A stretch of DNA of 19,098 bases from an uncultured bacterium. GTDB taxonomy: Bacteria > Actinomycetota > Coriobacteriia > Coriobacteriales > Coriobacteriaceae. Position numbers and translations under genes: made by a program. The stretch covers positions 1-19,098 of the forward strand of contig CAJMST010000030.1 of assembly GCA_905216145.1 (NCBI GenBank), read 5' to 3'. The number at the start of each line of letters is the position of its first letter. The first letter of the stretch is position 1. The notes under the pieces are model-generated. The model was not told the origin of the DNA. It was given only the letters and a program-made list of their open reading frames with translations, and did no database searches. This document shows, piece by piece, positions 1-7,268 of this stretch.

Positions 1-1
1 T

Positions 2-283
2 GTACGCCGCCGCCCGCCATCGAGCAGAGTTTTACACCTAATTGGGGATAAAACATCCTATCCCTGGACTTCCTCCGAGGGCACCCAGTACGAGGCCTTC
101 AAAGGCAAGGTGACGGAGAACTATTCTGTTAATGCCTGTCTGAAGATTGGCAGCAGTTGGTGGGAGCGCTCGGTGAATCCGAGCAACTCCTACTACTTCC
201 TCAATGTCGACAGCAGCGGCGACCCGACGTACGCCGACTACGCGGGGTACTCGTATTGCGTCTGCCCCGTTTGGTGCTTCTAG
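2..283 (+). CDS. C-terminal part of a lectin-like surface/phage-type protein, possible DGR variable-region target (5' end outside window)
   Basis: Only the last 93 codons are present, in the frame starting at base 2 and ending with TAG at 281-283. The tail reads SSWWERSVNPSNSYYFLNV, then glycine- and tyrosine-rich sequence, ending in VCPVWCF. The WW-RS-x(n)-NSxxF-x-V-x(2)-GxP...GVCP layout matches the C-terminal domain I know from DUF6273-type and C-type-lectin-like proteins of gut Firmicutes and Actinobacteria, a group that includes DGR targets. The positions usually occupied by Asn in such families are here mostly TAC, GAC or TAT codons, i.e. AAY with the first A replaced. That is the expected product of adenine mutagenesis. 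No reverse transcriptase or template repeat is in the window. The family assignment is from memory, the DGR link is inference, and the coding frame itself is fairly sure. Confidence 0.6.
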   Translation, partial: VRRRPPSSRVLHLIGDKTSYPWTSSEGTQYEAFKGKVTENYSVNACLKIGSSWWERSVNPSNSYYFLNVDSSGDPTYADYAGYSYCVCPVWCF

Positions 284-302
284 CTCAAATTTGATCTGAT
301 GT

Positions 303-336
303 AAGGCCCGTGCAATCCTGCATGGGCCTTTCTTTT
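303..336 (+). terminator. Rho-independent terminator of the left-edge gene
   Basis: A 12-bp stem (303-314 with 319-330, one G-T pair) closes a 4-base loop and is followed by TCTTTT. It lies 20 bases after the stop codon of the left-edge gene, so it fits as that gene's terminator. A hairpin just downstream of a DGR variable region can also aid retrohoming, but the T tract makes termination the simpler reading. Confidence 0.85.
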
Positions 337-755
337 GGCAATTGCTCGACCGATTCGTGGCTTGAAACACAAATTATCGAGTTAAGGAGACATGGGGTCA
401 TACAGCGGCTCTCAGAGCGCCTGCTGCACTCCCCCGCCATTACCCCTGCGGCGTCCTCGTATGGAGCCCATCCTGGTTGGCATATCGTTGCAATCGCTCA
501 CTTGTCCACCGGTCAAGTGAGCTACTGGAATAAATACAGCGACACGCTTGTTCGTTACAGTCGCTATATCTGTGTAAATCGCCGCGATAAATACAGTCTG
601 TACTCGACTGTATACCAGCTACGCGTATGTAGATTCATATCGCGTTAATAAATCGGCCCAAGCGTGTGCAAAACGCGCAAGTAGCCGCAAAAGGCGATTA
701 TCGCGCAGGGTGATTTTTGGCACCCTGTTGATTAATCAAAATTAAGCAATTGCTT
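337..755. other. Intergenic stretch without a convincing gene; holds inverted repeats and TACAG boxes
   Basis: Neither strand has an ORF that looks like protein. The best small candidate (ATG at 392, 42 codons to 520) has AAGGAG only two bases before the start and a low-complexity product. The stretch is more AT-rich than the operon. It contains a 9-bp inverted repeat (496-504 with 514-522), a cluster of TACAG elements (529-613), a 7-bp hairpin (706-712 with 721-727) and two perfect palindromes (728-739 and 742-757). It may be a control region whose gene was lost, or island DNA at the 3' side of tRNA-Pro. Confidence 0.6.
529..613. promoter_or_regulatory. Cluster of TACAG elements, possible operator array
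   Basis: ATAAATACAG occurs exactly at 530-539 and 587-596. TACAGTC occurs at 556-562 and 592-598 and inverted (GACTGTA) at 606-612. The last two form a perfect 8-bp dyad, ATACAGTC-N7-GACTGTAT (591-613). Repeated half-sites with a dyad look like binding sites of a dimeric regulator. I see no confident promoter or target gene beside them, so the function is inference. Confidence 0.3.
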
Positions 756-757
756 AA
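728..757. repeat. Two adjacent perfect palindromes
   Basis: TTGATTAATCAA (728-739) and TTAAGCAATTGCTTAA (742-757) are perfect palindromes separated by two bases. They lie just beyond the tRNA-Pro terminator and next to a third hairpin (706-727). They could be operators or simply structure at the boundary. No function can be assigned from sequence. Confidence 0.5.
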
Positions 758-789
758 AACAAAAAGGTCAGGCACTAGGTGCCTGACCT
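756..789 (-). terminator. Rho-independent terminator after tRNA-Pro
   Basis: Read on the minus strand, an 11-bp perfect stem (779-789 with 765-775) with a 3-base loop is followed by TTTTTGTTTT. It starts ten bases after the tRNA-Pro CCA. Because no other terminator follows coaBC, it may also end the large upstream operon. Confidence 0.9.
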
Positions 790-798
790 GCAAACTTC

Positions 799-875
<77 letters not shown>

Positions 876-917
876 AAGCTTTTGTTTGTTGCTCTGCTCT
901 CGCTCGCAACAGGGAGT

Positions 918-947
918 ATATTAACCCGAAACTTTGGACTTGTGCAA
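918..947 (-). promoter_or_regulatory. Probable promoter of tRNA-Pro
   Basis: On the minus strand TTGCAC (942-947) is followed after 18 bases by TAATAT (918-923); TATACT (915-920) is an alternative -10 at 21 bases. The region is AT-rich, and the tRNA begins about 40 bases further on. The match to consensus is moderate. Confidence 0.4.
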
Positions 948-955
948 GAACTTTT

Positions 956-2167
956 TTAATTATTTTTGAGCAAGTCTAAAATTGTATCTGCGAGCTGGGG
1001 TTTTGTTAGTACGGGAAGTTCCTGTGTACCCGCTGTGCTCACAATCCAGGCCTTGTTGGTGTCTGTTCCAAAGCCCGAATCGGCGCGCGAGACATCGTTG
1101 GCGATGATCGCATCGCAGCCCTTGCGGGCAAGTTTGCGCTTAGCGTACTCCACGACGTTATCGGTCTCGGCTGCAAATCCGATCACACGGCGCTCGCCCT
1201 TTTGGCGTGAAAGCTCGGCCAAAATATCGACCGTCTCGACCAGTTCGATGCGATCCAAGCGTTCGTTGGCCTTTTTGAGTTTATGGTCGGCAGGGGCAGC
1301 GGGTGTGTAGTCGGCGACGGCGGCCGCGCAAATGGCCGCATCGGCCGTCTGGAAGGCGCCCAGCGCCGCCTGCAGCATCTCTGCGGCGGTCTGCACGCGC
1401 ACGCACTCCACGCCGCGACCCACGTCGAGTGACGTCGGCCCCAGCACGAGCGTGACCGCAGCGCCGCGGCGTACGGCCTCCCCTGCCAGTGCGATGCCCA
1501 TCTTGCCCGACGACCGGTTGCCAATAAAGCGCACGGGGTCGATCGGTTCGTGCGTGGGGCCGGCGGTGATCACGATGCGCTTGCCTGCAAGGTCCTGGGG
1601 CGCGGGATTGAGCACCTCGCAGATGGCTTCGACGATGTCCTCGGGCTCGCTCATGCGTCCCGTGTCCACGTCGCCGCAGGCAAGGTAACCGCTACCGGGG
1701 CCAACCACGTGCACCCCGCGCTCGCGCAGCGTTGCCATATTGGCCTGTGTCGCCGGCGCCTTCCACATGCCATTGTTCATGGCGGGTGCGATCACGATGG
1801 GTCGCGGCGTGGCAAGCAGCGTGGTGGAGATGAGGTCATCGGCAATGCCGTTGGCCATCTTGGCGATGATATTGGCCGTCGCGGGCGCCACGACCACCAG
1901 GTCGGGCTCCTGGGCCAGCGAAATATGGTGGATGGGGTCGGAGGGGTCGTCGAACAGGCCCACCGCGACCGGCTCATTGGTGAGTGCGCGGAAGGTGAGC
2001 GGCCCCACAAACTCGGTGGCATGCTCGCTCATAACGACCTTGACGCGTGCGCCGCGCTTTTGCAGCAGGCGCACGATATTGCACGACTTATAGGCGGCGA
2101 TCCCGCCGGTAATGCCCAGCAGGATCGTTTTTCCCTCAAGTTGCATTGAATTGTTGGGTGCCGCCAT
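956..2167 (-). CDS. coaBC: CoaBC: bifunctional phosphopantothenoylcysteine decarboxylase / phosphopantothenate-cysteine ligase
   Basis: This enzyme carries out two steps of coenzyme A synthesis: it ligates cysteine to 4'-phosphopantothenate (using CTP) and decarboxylates the product to 4'-phosphopantetheine (using FMN). The N-terminal flavoprotein half shows GITGGIAAYK (18-27), the catalytic His in HHISLA (80-85), the PAMN motif (128-131) and the flap Cys in GYLACGDVDTGRM (160-172). The C-terminal ligase half begins near 195 with ITAGPTHEPID (200-210) and GNRSSGKMG (216-224), then AAVADYTP (282-289) and a lysine-rich KLKK (296-299). At 403 residues it is full length. The ATG at 2167 lies three bases after the preceding stop and has AAGGAA in front of it. 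It is the last protein gene of the operon. Confidence 0.97.
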   Translation of the reverse strand: MAAPNNSMQLEGKTILLGITGGIAAYKSCNIVRLLQKRGARVKVVMSEHATEFVGPLTFRALTNEPVAVGLFDDPSDPIHHISLAQEPDLVVVAPATANIIAKMANGIADDLISTTLLATPRPIVIAPAMNNGMWKAPATQANMATLRERGVHVVGPGSGYLACGDVDTGRMSEPEDIVEAICEVLNPAPQDLAGKRIVITAGPTHEPIDPVRFIGNRSSGKMGIALAGEAVRRGAAVTLVLGPTSLDVGRGVECVRVQTAAEMLQAALGAFQTADAAICAAAVADYTPAAPADHKLKKANERLDRIELVETVDILAELSRQKGERRVIGFAAETDNVVEYAKRKLARKGCDAIIANDVSRADSGFGTDTNKAWIVSTAGTQELPVLTKPQLADTILDLLKNN

Positions 2168-2170
2168 CGT

Positions 2171-2890
2171 TTAAGCTTCCTTGCTGGGGAGCACGAGCAG
2201 GCGGTGGCAGTACGGGCAGTGCGTAATCTCGCTGCCGTCGTGGTTGAGGTCGCTCATGGACGATGCCTGCAGCGCGGTGTGGCAGACCGTTGGGATGTTG
2301 CCCTGAATGGTCTCGACGGCCAGGCCGCGGAACTGCTTGAGCAGGCGCTCGTAATCGGTGAGCACGTCAGTCGGCAGCGTGGCAGCCAGCGCGGTGCGCT
2401 CCTTGGTAGCGGCGTCAATCTGGGCCTGGAGATCGGCAGCCTTGGCACGAGCGGCCTTGGTATCTGCCTTCACGCCCTCCTCGAACTTAGCGATAATGGC
2501 CTGCGCGCGAGCCTCGCGGTCGAGCGCTTCCTTATGGGCGACGATGACGTCCTTGCGGGTGTGCTCGATCTTGTCCAGTCGCTTCGCCAGGGTGGCAAGC
2601 TCATTCTCCAGGTCCTGCACCTCGCGGTAATCAGAGCCGTCGACGTGACGCTTCTTTGCAGCCTCGATGGCGTTGTTGGTCTGGATCTCGGTGGTGTTGA
2701 GGTCGTCGAGCTCAATGTCCAGGTCCTTGCGCTGGGCGTAGAGCTTGGTCATCTCGGACTTGAGCTTCACATAGGTCTTACGCTTTGAGGCGAGCTCCTT
2801 GAGCTCCGGCATATTGGCAAGTTCGCTCTTGTTGCGGGCGAGCTCCAAATCGATCTGTTGCAGCTTGAGTAGCGTAGCGCCGGCGCTCAT
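2171..2890 (-). CDS. Coiled-coil protein with C-terminal zinc ribbon (CT398/Rv2229c-like)
   Basis: The protein has 239 residues. Residues 5-185 are almost wholly charged, heptad-like coiled coil, and the C-terminus carries CPYCHRLLVLP (225-235). This is the layout of the C4-type zinc-ribbon family (zf-RING_7) that often sits next to Nif3 in Actinobacteria. Its molecular role is poorly known; some homologues are linked to secretion or flagellar assembly. One point is odd: the first knuckle, normally CxxC-H, is only PTVCHTAL (C203), so just three of four zinc cysteines remain. The start at 2890 overlaps the Nif3 stop as ATGA and follows AAAGGAG by seven bases. This start is preferred over one 36 bases upstream. 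A stand-alone zinc-binding role is uncertain. Confidence 0.85.
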   Translation of the reverse strand: MSAGATLLKLQQIDLELARNKSELANMPELKELASKRKTYVKLKSEMTKLYAQRKDLDIELDDLNTTEIQTNNAIEAAKKRHVDGSDYREVQDLENELATLAKRLDKIEHTRKDVIVAHKEALDREARAQAIIAKFEEGVKADTKAARAKAADLQAQIDAATKERTALAATLPTDVLTDYERLLKQFRGLAVETIQGNIPTVCHTALQASSMSDLNHDGSEITHCPYCHRLLVLPSKEA

Positions 2891-3696
2891 AAGTTCTCTC
2901 CTTTTGTCACAGTCCACCATTGGCAAGGGTTCAGTATTTTAATCGCATGACGGGGGTCGACCCCGGCGTCAACTGCAGAGTTCATCAATATATCAACGAA
3001 CGGCTCCTCGGAGCGGTCGTGGCCGAGCAGAATCACGCTTAGGCCACGCAAGGCAAGGTCCTGCGCCACGTGGTAGCCGGCCTCTCCGGTCGCAATAGCA
3101 TCTGCGCCCGCGGCGATGGCAAGCTCACCAAAATCTCCCAGGGAGCCGCCCAGAATGGCGATGGAGCGGCATGGGCGATCGGCGTCGCCCCACACGCGCG
3201 GATCGCTTTCATAGGCCGTGGCGGCGCGTGCGGCAAGGTCGCGCAGGCTGCAGGGGTTGCGGAGGGTCGCGAGTGCGCCCAGACCGGTGAGCCCAGGCTC
3301 GTTTACATGCTCCAGCGAGCTCATGGGCTCAGCGCCCAGCAACTCACTCAGGCGAACGCGCGCTTCGTGCGAGCGGTCCAGGTTGGTGTGAAGCGAGATG
3401 ATGCTCACGCCACAACGAGCTGCCTCGTATAGTGCAGCGCTGCACTGGGGACGCGCGGAATCGGCCGGACAAAAGGCCTCGGGCGCCTTGATATAGATGG
3501 GATGATGCGTCAGCAGCACGTTAGCGCCGGCCTCGAGAGCGCGGCGCACGTTGGCCTCGGTCGCGTCGAGCGCGCAGGCAACACCGCGGATCTCGGCAGC
3601 GGGATCTCCCACAGATAGCCCAACATGATCCCAGCCCTCGGCGTCCGCCTTGGGGTAGCGCGCCAGCAGCGCACGTTCAAGCTCGGAGACGATCAT
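2887..3696 (-). CDS. Nif3-like dinuclear metal centre hexameric protein (NIF3/YbgI/YqfO family)
   Basis: The 269-residue protein belongs to the NIF3 family, ring-shaped proteins with a two-metal site. Visible ligands are H64-H65 in LLTHHPIYIK, H103 and D107 in SLHTNLDRSH, and H226/E230 in GHDRSEE near the end. The length fits the short form (like E. coli YbgI) without the middle PII-like domain of longer homologues. Proposed roles include GTP cyclohydrolase-type chemistry and metal or iron handling; none is settled. Its start overlaps the cysteine desulfurase stop as ATGA, and its own stop overlaps the zinc-ribbon start in the same way. The three are therefore very likely translationally coupled. 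Confidence 0.93.
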   Translation of the reverse strand: MIVSELERALLARYPKADAEGWDHVGLSVGDPAAEIRGVACALDATEANVRRALEAGANVLLTHHPIYIKAPEAFCPADSARPQCSAALYEAARCGVSIISLHTNLDRSHEARVRLSELLGAEPMSSLEHVNEPGLTGLGALATLRNPCSLRDLAARAATAYESDPRVWGDADRPCRSIAILGGSLGDFGELAIAAGADAIATGEAGYHVAQDLALRGLSVILLGHDRSEEPFVDILMNSAVDAGVDPRHAIKILNPCQWWTVTKGENL

Positions 3697-4871
3697 GCGG
3701 CACCTACGATCGAAAGCAGTGCCTGGGCAAAGTCGTCCAGGTCGGCAGAGTTCACGCGATCATCGAATGAGATGCGCAGTGCGCCCAGCGCCTGCTCGCG
3801 ACCAATGCCCATGGCGCTGAGCACGTGGCTCGGATCCATGTTGCCGCTCGAGCAAGCCGATCCGGCCGAAACCTCAAAGCCGGCGGCGTCGAGCTTGATG
3901 ATGAGCTCCTCGGAGTCCATGCCGTCGACGTAGATCGAAACCATACCCGGCAGACGATCGGCCTGCGCGTAGTCGCCCATCGTGGCGTGAATGCGAGGAT
4001 GGGCCGTAAGCGTGGCGTAGAGCTTGTCGGAAAGGGCCTGCAGCGTCGCACGCTCCTGGCCCACATTCGGCAGCAACACGGAAGCGGCAGCGGCAAAAGC
4101 CAGCTGCGTGCGCAGATCCTGTGTACCGGCGCGACGGCCGGCTTCCTGTCCACCGCCAAAGATGCGCGGACGCAGCGGCGTGCGGTTCTTAAGGTAGAGC
4201 GCGCCGGATGCCACGGGGCCACCGATCTTGTGCGCGGCAACGGTCATGGCATCGACACCCAGTTCGGTGACATCGAGCGGAATGTGCAAATAGCCCTGGA
4301 TGGCATCGGTGTGAAACAAAGCGCCGGCAGCATGTGCGGCGGCGGCCAGCTCGCGGATGGGCTGTACCACGCCGGTTTCGTTGTTGGCGACCATAATGCT
4401 CACGAGCGCCACGTCGTCGCCGAGCAGTTCGACAAGCGCGGCAGGCTCAATGTAGCCTGCACGGCAGGGCTGCACCAGGTCGACGGTAAAGCCGGCGGCG
4501 CGCAGCAGCGGTAGGTTGTCCAGAATTGAATCGTGCTCGATGGCCGAAACGATGACACGATCGCGCTTTCGATCGCGCTGACGAGCGCCCTCGGCAAGAC
4601 CGAGCAGCGCCAGCTGGTTGGCCTCGGTGCCGCCGTTGGTAAGGATGATCTCGGACGGGCGAACGCGCGCGCCAAAGCTGCGAGCAATCTCGCGACGTGC
4701 CACCTCCAGGCGCGCGGCGGCCTTGCGGCCGAGCGAATGCAGCGAGTTGGGGTTGACGCCGGCAAGCTCGCTGTCGTCATATTCGCGCTGCGCAAGGAGC
4801 GCCTCGGCGCGCATGGGCGTCGAGGCGGCATAGTCAAGATTCACGGGTATGCGGTTTTGACCTGCGGTCAT
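3693..4871 (-). CDS. Cysteine desulfurase (NifS/IscS-type, PLP enzyme)
   Basis: The enzyme removes sulfur from L-cysteine as a persulfide for Fe-S clusters and tRNA thiolation. The 392 residues contain LDYAASTP (12-19), NGGTEANQLA (79-88), H113 in the EHD motif, HTDAIQ (187-192) and the PLP lysine in AAHKIGGP (K215). Also present are GGGQEAGRRAGT (239-250) and the active-site loop SAGSACSSG with C340. Cys-SSG plus PSHVL places it in the IscS/NifS group rather than SufS. Some positions differ from the commonest consensus, for example GGTEAN for GATEAN. No iscU, sufU or thiI is adjacent, so the sulfur acceptor cannot be told. The start at 4871 has AGGAGG eleven bases before it and lies six bases after rpe. 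Confidence 0.95.
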   Translation of the reverse strand: MTAGQNRIPVNLDYAASTPMRAEALLAQREYDDSELAGVNPNSLHSLGRKAAARLEVARREIARSFGARVRPSEIILTNGGTEANQLALLGLAEGARQRDRKRDRVIVSAIEHDSILDNLPLLRAAGFTVDLVQPCRAGYIEPAALVELLGDDVALVSIMVANNETGVVQPIRELAAAAHAAGALFHTDAIQGYLHIPLDVTELGVDAMTVAAHKIGGPVASGALYLKNRTPLRPRIFGGGQEAGRRAGTQDLRTQLAFAAAASVLLPNVGQERATLQALSDKLYATLTAHPRIHATMGDYAQADRLPGMVSIYVDGMDSEELIIKLDAAGFEVSAGSACSSGNMDPSHVLSAMGIGREQALGALRISFDDRVNSADLDDFAQALLSIVGAA

Positions 4872-4877
4872 AAGGGT

Positions 4878-5549
4878 TTATGCCTCCTGTGCGGCCTCAT
4901 TGCCCAGCTTCTGCAGCAGCGCAACCTCGGCGGCGGGATCTTCGGACTTAAATACGGCGGAGCCGGCAACGAGTACGTTGGCGCCAGCCTTGACGACCTC
5001 GGCGATGTTCTTGGAAGAGATACCGCCATCGACCTCGATCAGGGGCGACACGCCGTGGCGCTCGCACATGGCCGTAAGCTCGTGAAGCTTGGGCAGCGTG
5101 CCCGGGATAAAGCTCTGGCCGCCAAAGCCAGGGTTCACGCTCATCAGCAACACCATATCGACGACGTCGATGATGCTCTCGAGTACGCACACGGGGGTGG
5201 CGGGGTTGAGCACCACGCCGGCCTTGACACCGCGTTGCTGCAGATGGGTGAGCGTGCGGTGCAGGTGCGTCGAAGCCTCGTAGTGCACGGTGATCATGTC
5301 GGCACCGGCGTCGGCGTACCAATCGACCGTCTCGTCGGGGTTCGACACCATCAGGTGCGCGTCGACCGGCACATCGGTGGAGCGCTTGACGGCCTTAAGG
5401 ATATCGACGCCAAAGGTCAGGTTGCCGGTAAAGTGACCGTCCATGACGTCGAAGTGCACGTAGTCGGCACCGGCGATCTTGTCGAGCTCGCCCTTGAGGT
5501 TGGCCATGTCGGCCGAGAGGACGGATGGAGCGATTTTGATGGAACCCAT
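4878..5549 (-). CDS. rpe: Ribulose-phosphate 3-epimerase
   Basis: The enzyme interconverts ribulose 5-phosphate and xylulose 5-phosphate in the pentose phosphate pathway. The 223-residue TIM barrel starts with IKIAPSVLSADM. It has the metal ligands H32 and D34 (VHFDVMDGHF), H65 (DAHLMV) and D174 (IEVDGGIS), the signature SVNPGFGGQSFIP (137-149), and GSAVFK near the end. Length and motifs are normal. It follows gpsA after an 18-base gap, with GAAAGG as ribosome site. Confidence 0.97.
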   Translation of the reverse strand: MGSIKIAPSVLSADMANLKGELDKIAGADYVHFDVMDGHFTGNLTFGVDILKAVKRSTDVPVDAHLMVSNPDETVDWYADAGADMITVHYEASTHLHRTLTHLQQRGVKAGVVLNPATPVCVLESIIDVVDMVLLMSVNPGFGGQSFIPGTLPKLHELTAMCERHGVSPLIEVDGGISSKNIAEVVKAGANVLVAGSAVFKSEDPAAEVALLQKLGNEAAQEA

Positions 5550-5567
5550 TGTAGTAGCCTTTCTGCG

Positions 5568-6575
5568 CTAGTCGGTGAGTCCGTAGAACTCTTGAGAGGG
5601 GACGCGATCGGTGAGAATCTCGAGCGCCCTATCCAAAGTAACACCGTTGTAGAGCGTTTGCTCCACGGCAAAGGTGAGCGGAATGTCTACGCCCAGTGAA
5701 CGGGCGAGCTCGCTGACGCTTCGTGCCGCGACGGCACCTTCGACCACCATATGCGTGCGCGCCTGGTACTCGTCGAGCGAAACGCCGTGGGCAAACTCGA
5801 AGCCGAAGGTGCGGTTGCGCGAATGCTCGGAGGTGCAGGTGGCGATAAGGTCGCCCATGCCGGCAAGCCCCATGCAAGTCATGGCCTGGCCACCGCGGGC
5901 GTGCACCAGGCGGCTGATCTCGGCCAGACCGCGCGTCATGATGAGGGCGAGCGTGTTATCACCCGCACCCGAGCCGGCAGAGATGCCGCATACGATAGCG
6001 ATGACGTTTTTCATGGCGCCGCAGACCTCGACGCCGGTCATATCCTGCGACAGGTAGATGCGGAAGGCCGTGGAAAGCAGCAGCTCCTTAAAGGTCTCCC
6101 CCACTTGCTGGTCTTCGCTGGCGATGACGGCGGCAGAGAGCCCGCCGCGGCAGATCTCCTCGGCATGGTTGGGGCCCGAGAGCGCCGCCACGCGCGACTC
6201 GTTGCCGATCTCGCTGGCGATGACCTCGCTCATGAGTAGTCCGGACTCGGGCTCGATGCCCTTGGTGAGGCACAGAACTGGCGTCTCGTCCGCGATGAAC
6301 GGCGCCGCCTGGTGGCAGACGTCGCGCAGGTGCGTCGAAGGTACGGCAAAGATGATGGCCTCGGCGCCGTCGAGCGCCTGGGTCAGATCCGTCGTGGCAA
6401 CAACGTTGGTCGGCAGTTCATAGTCCACTAGGTAGCGAGGATTACGGTGCTCGGCGTTAATGCCGGCGGCCGTCTGCTCGCTGTGGGCCCACATGGTCAC
6501 GCGCTCGGCTCGCGCGGCGGCAAGGCCGGCGACGGCGGTTCCCCAGGAGCCGGAGCCAATCAGCGCAACTTTCAT
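5568..6575 (-). CDS. gpsA: NAD(P)-dependent glycerol-3-phosphate dehydrogenase
   Basis: The enzyme reduces dihydroxyacetone phosphate to sn-glycerol 3-phosphate, the backbone for phospholipids. The 335 residues show the Rossmann loop GSGSWGTA (7-14), LTKGIE (103-108), LSGPNHAEEI (132-141), the catalytic lysine in GAMKN (K189), and GLAGMGDLIATCTS (236-249) followed by SRNRTFG. The LSGPNHAEE form, instead of LSGPSFAxE, is a known variant. Its product is the substrate of PlsY, encoded directly upstream with a 9-base gap, and PlsC, encoded further upstream, acylates next. The ribosome site AGGAGAG precedes the ATG. Confidence 0.97.
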   Translation of the reverse strand: MKVALIGSGSWGTAVAGLAAARAERVTMWAHSEQTAAGINAEHRNPRYLVDYELPTNVVATTDLTQALDGAEAIIFAVPSTHLRDVCHQAAPFIADETPVLCLTKGIEPESGLLMSEVIASEIGNESRVAALSGPNHAEEICRGGLSAAVIASEDQQVGETFKELLLSTAFRIYLSQDMTGVEVCGAMKNVIAIVCGISAGSGAGDNTLALIMTRGLAEISRLVHARGGQAMTCMGLAGMGDLIATCTSEHSRNRTFGFEFAHGVSLDEYQARTHMVVEGAVAARSVSELARSLGVDIPLTFAVEQTLYNGVTLDRALEILTDRVPSQEFYGLTD

Positions 6576-6584
6576 GACTCTCTC

Positions 6585-7268
6585 CTACTTATCGTCGGGC
6601 TCGGTGACGCGCTTGGTAAACGAGAGCTTGGACTCCTTACCCGTCATGAGCTTTTTGATGTTCGCACGATGGGCCCACACCACGGCGATGCCGATCATCG
6701 CCATACAGAACTTGAGCCCCAGGCTGCTGTACGGAAAGACCGCGCAAGCAGCGATGGGAAGACCGATGGCAGCGGCGAGTGAGCCCACCGACACAAACTT
6801 GGTGATGGCGACGGCCACGATAAACATGCCCAGCAGCGACAGGCCAATAGGCCAGTACCAGGCGAGGATGACACCCAGACCAACGGCGATACCCTTGCCG
6901 CCGTGGAAGTTGAGGTAGGGCGAGAAGATGTGTCCCCACACGGCAGCCAGGCAAATGACGCCGAGCATCCAATCGCCGGCGGCACCCGGAGCCATGATGC
7001 TTACAGGGAAGCCATAGCCCACGCTCGCAATGAACGGACGCGCGATAAGGACGCAGATGGCGCCCTTCAGGCAGTCGAGCAGCAGCGTGAGCGCGGCCAC
7101 CTTGGGGCCGGCCACACGCAGGGCGTTGGTGGTGCCGATGTTGCCGGAGCCCGCCTTGCGAATGTCGGTGTGGTTGAACACGCGGCCCAAGATCAGGCCA
7201 AACGGAATCGCTCCGATAAAGAACGATACCACGGCGCAGATGGCGGTCAGCAGAATCGGATTATGCAT
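6585..7268 (-). CDS. plsY: Glycerol-3-phosphate acyltransferase PlsY (acyl-phosphate type)
   Basis: This membrane enzyme transfers an acyl group from acyl phosphate to glycerol 3-phosphate, giving lysophosphatidic acid. The 227 residues are strongly hydrophobic, with five or more likely membrane spans. They carry the family motifs GSGNIGTTNALR near residue 41 and NFHGGKGIAVGLG in the middle. PlsY depends on PlsX for acyl phosphate, and plsX is not in this window. The start at 7268 (MHNPILL) has AAGGAG eight bases upstream and overlaps the end of der by eight bases. A longer reading from 7316 would run further into der and is less likely. Confidence 0.96.
   Translation of the reverse strand: MHNPILLTAICAVVSFFIGAIPFGLILGRVFNHTDIRKAGSGNIGTTNALRVAGPKVAALTLLLDCLKGAICVLIARPFIASVGYGFPVSIMAPGAAGDWMLGVICLAAVWGHIFSPYLNFHGGKGIAVGLGVILAWYWPIGLSLLGMFIVAVAITKFVSVGSLAAAIGLPIAACAVFPYSSLGLKFCMAMIGIAVVWAHRANIKKLMTGKESKLSFTKRVTEPDDK

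Noticed and set aside
392..520. 42-codon plus-strand ORF with AAGGAG just upstream
   Set aside because: The ribosome site is only two bases from the ATG, composition is Pro/Arg/Ser-rich and nothing protein-like is seen.
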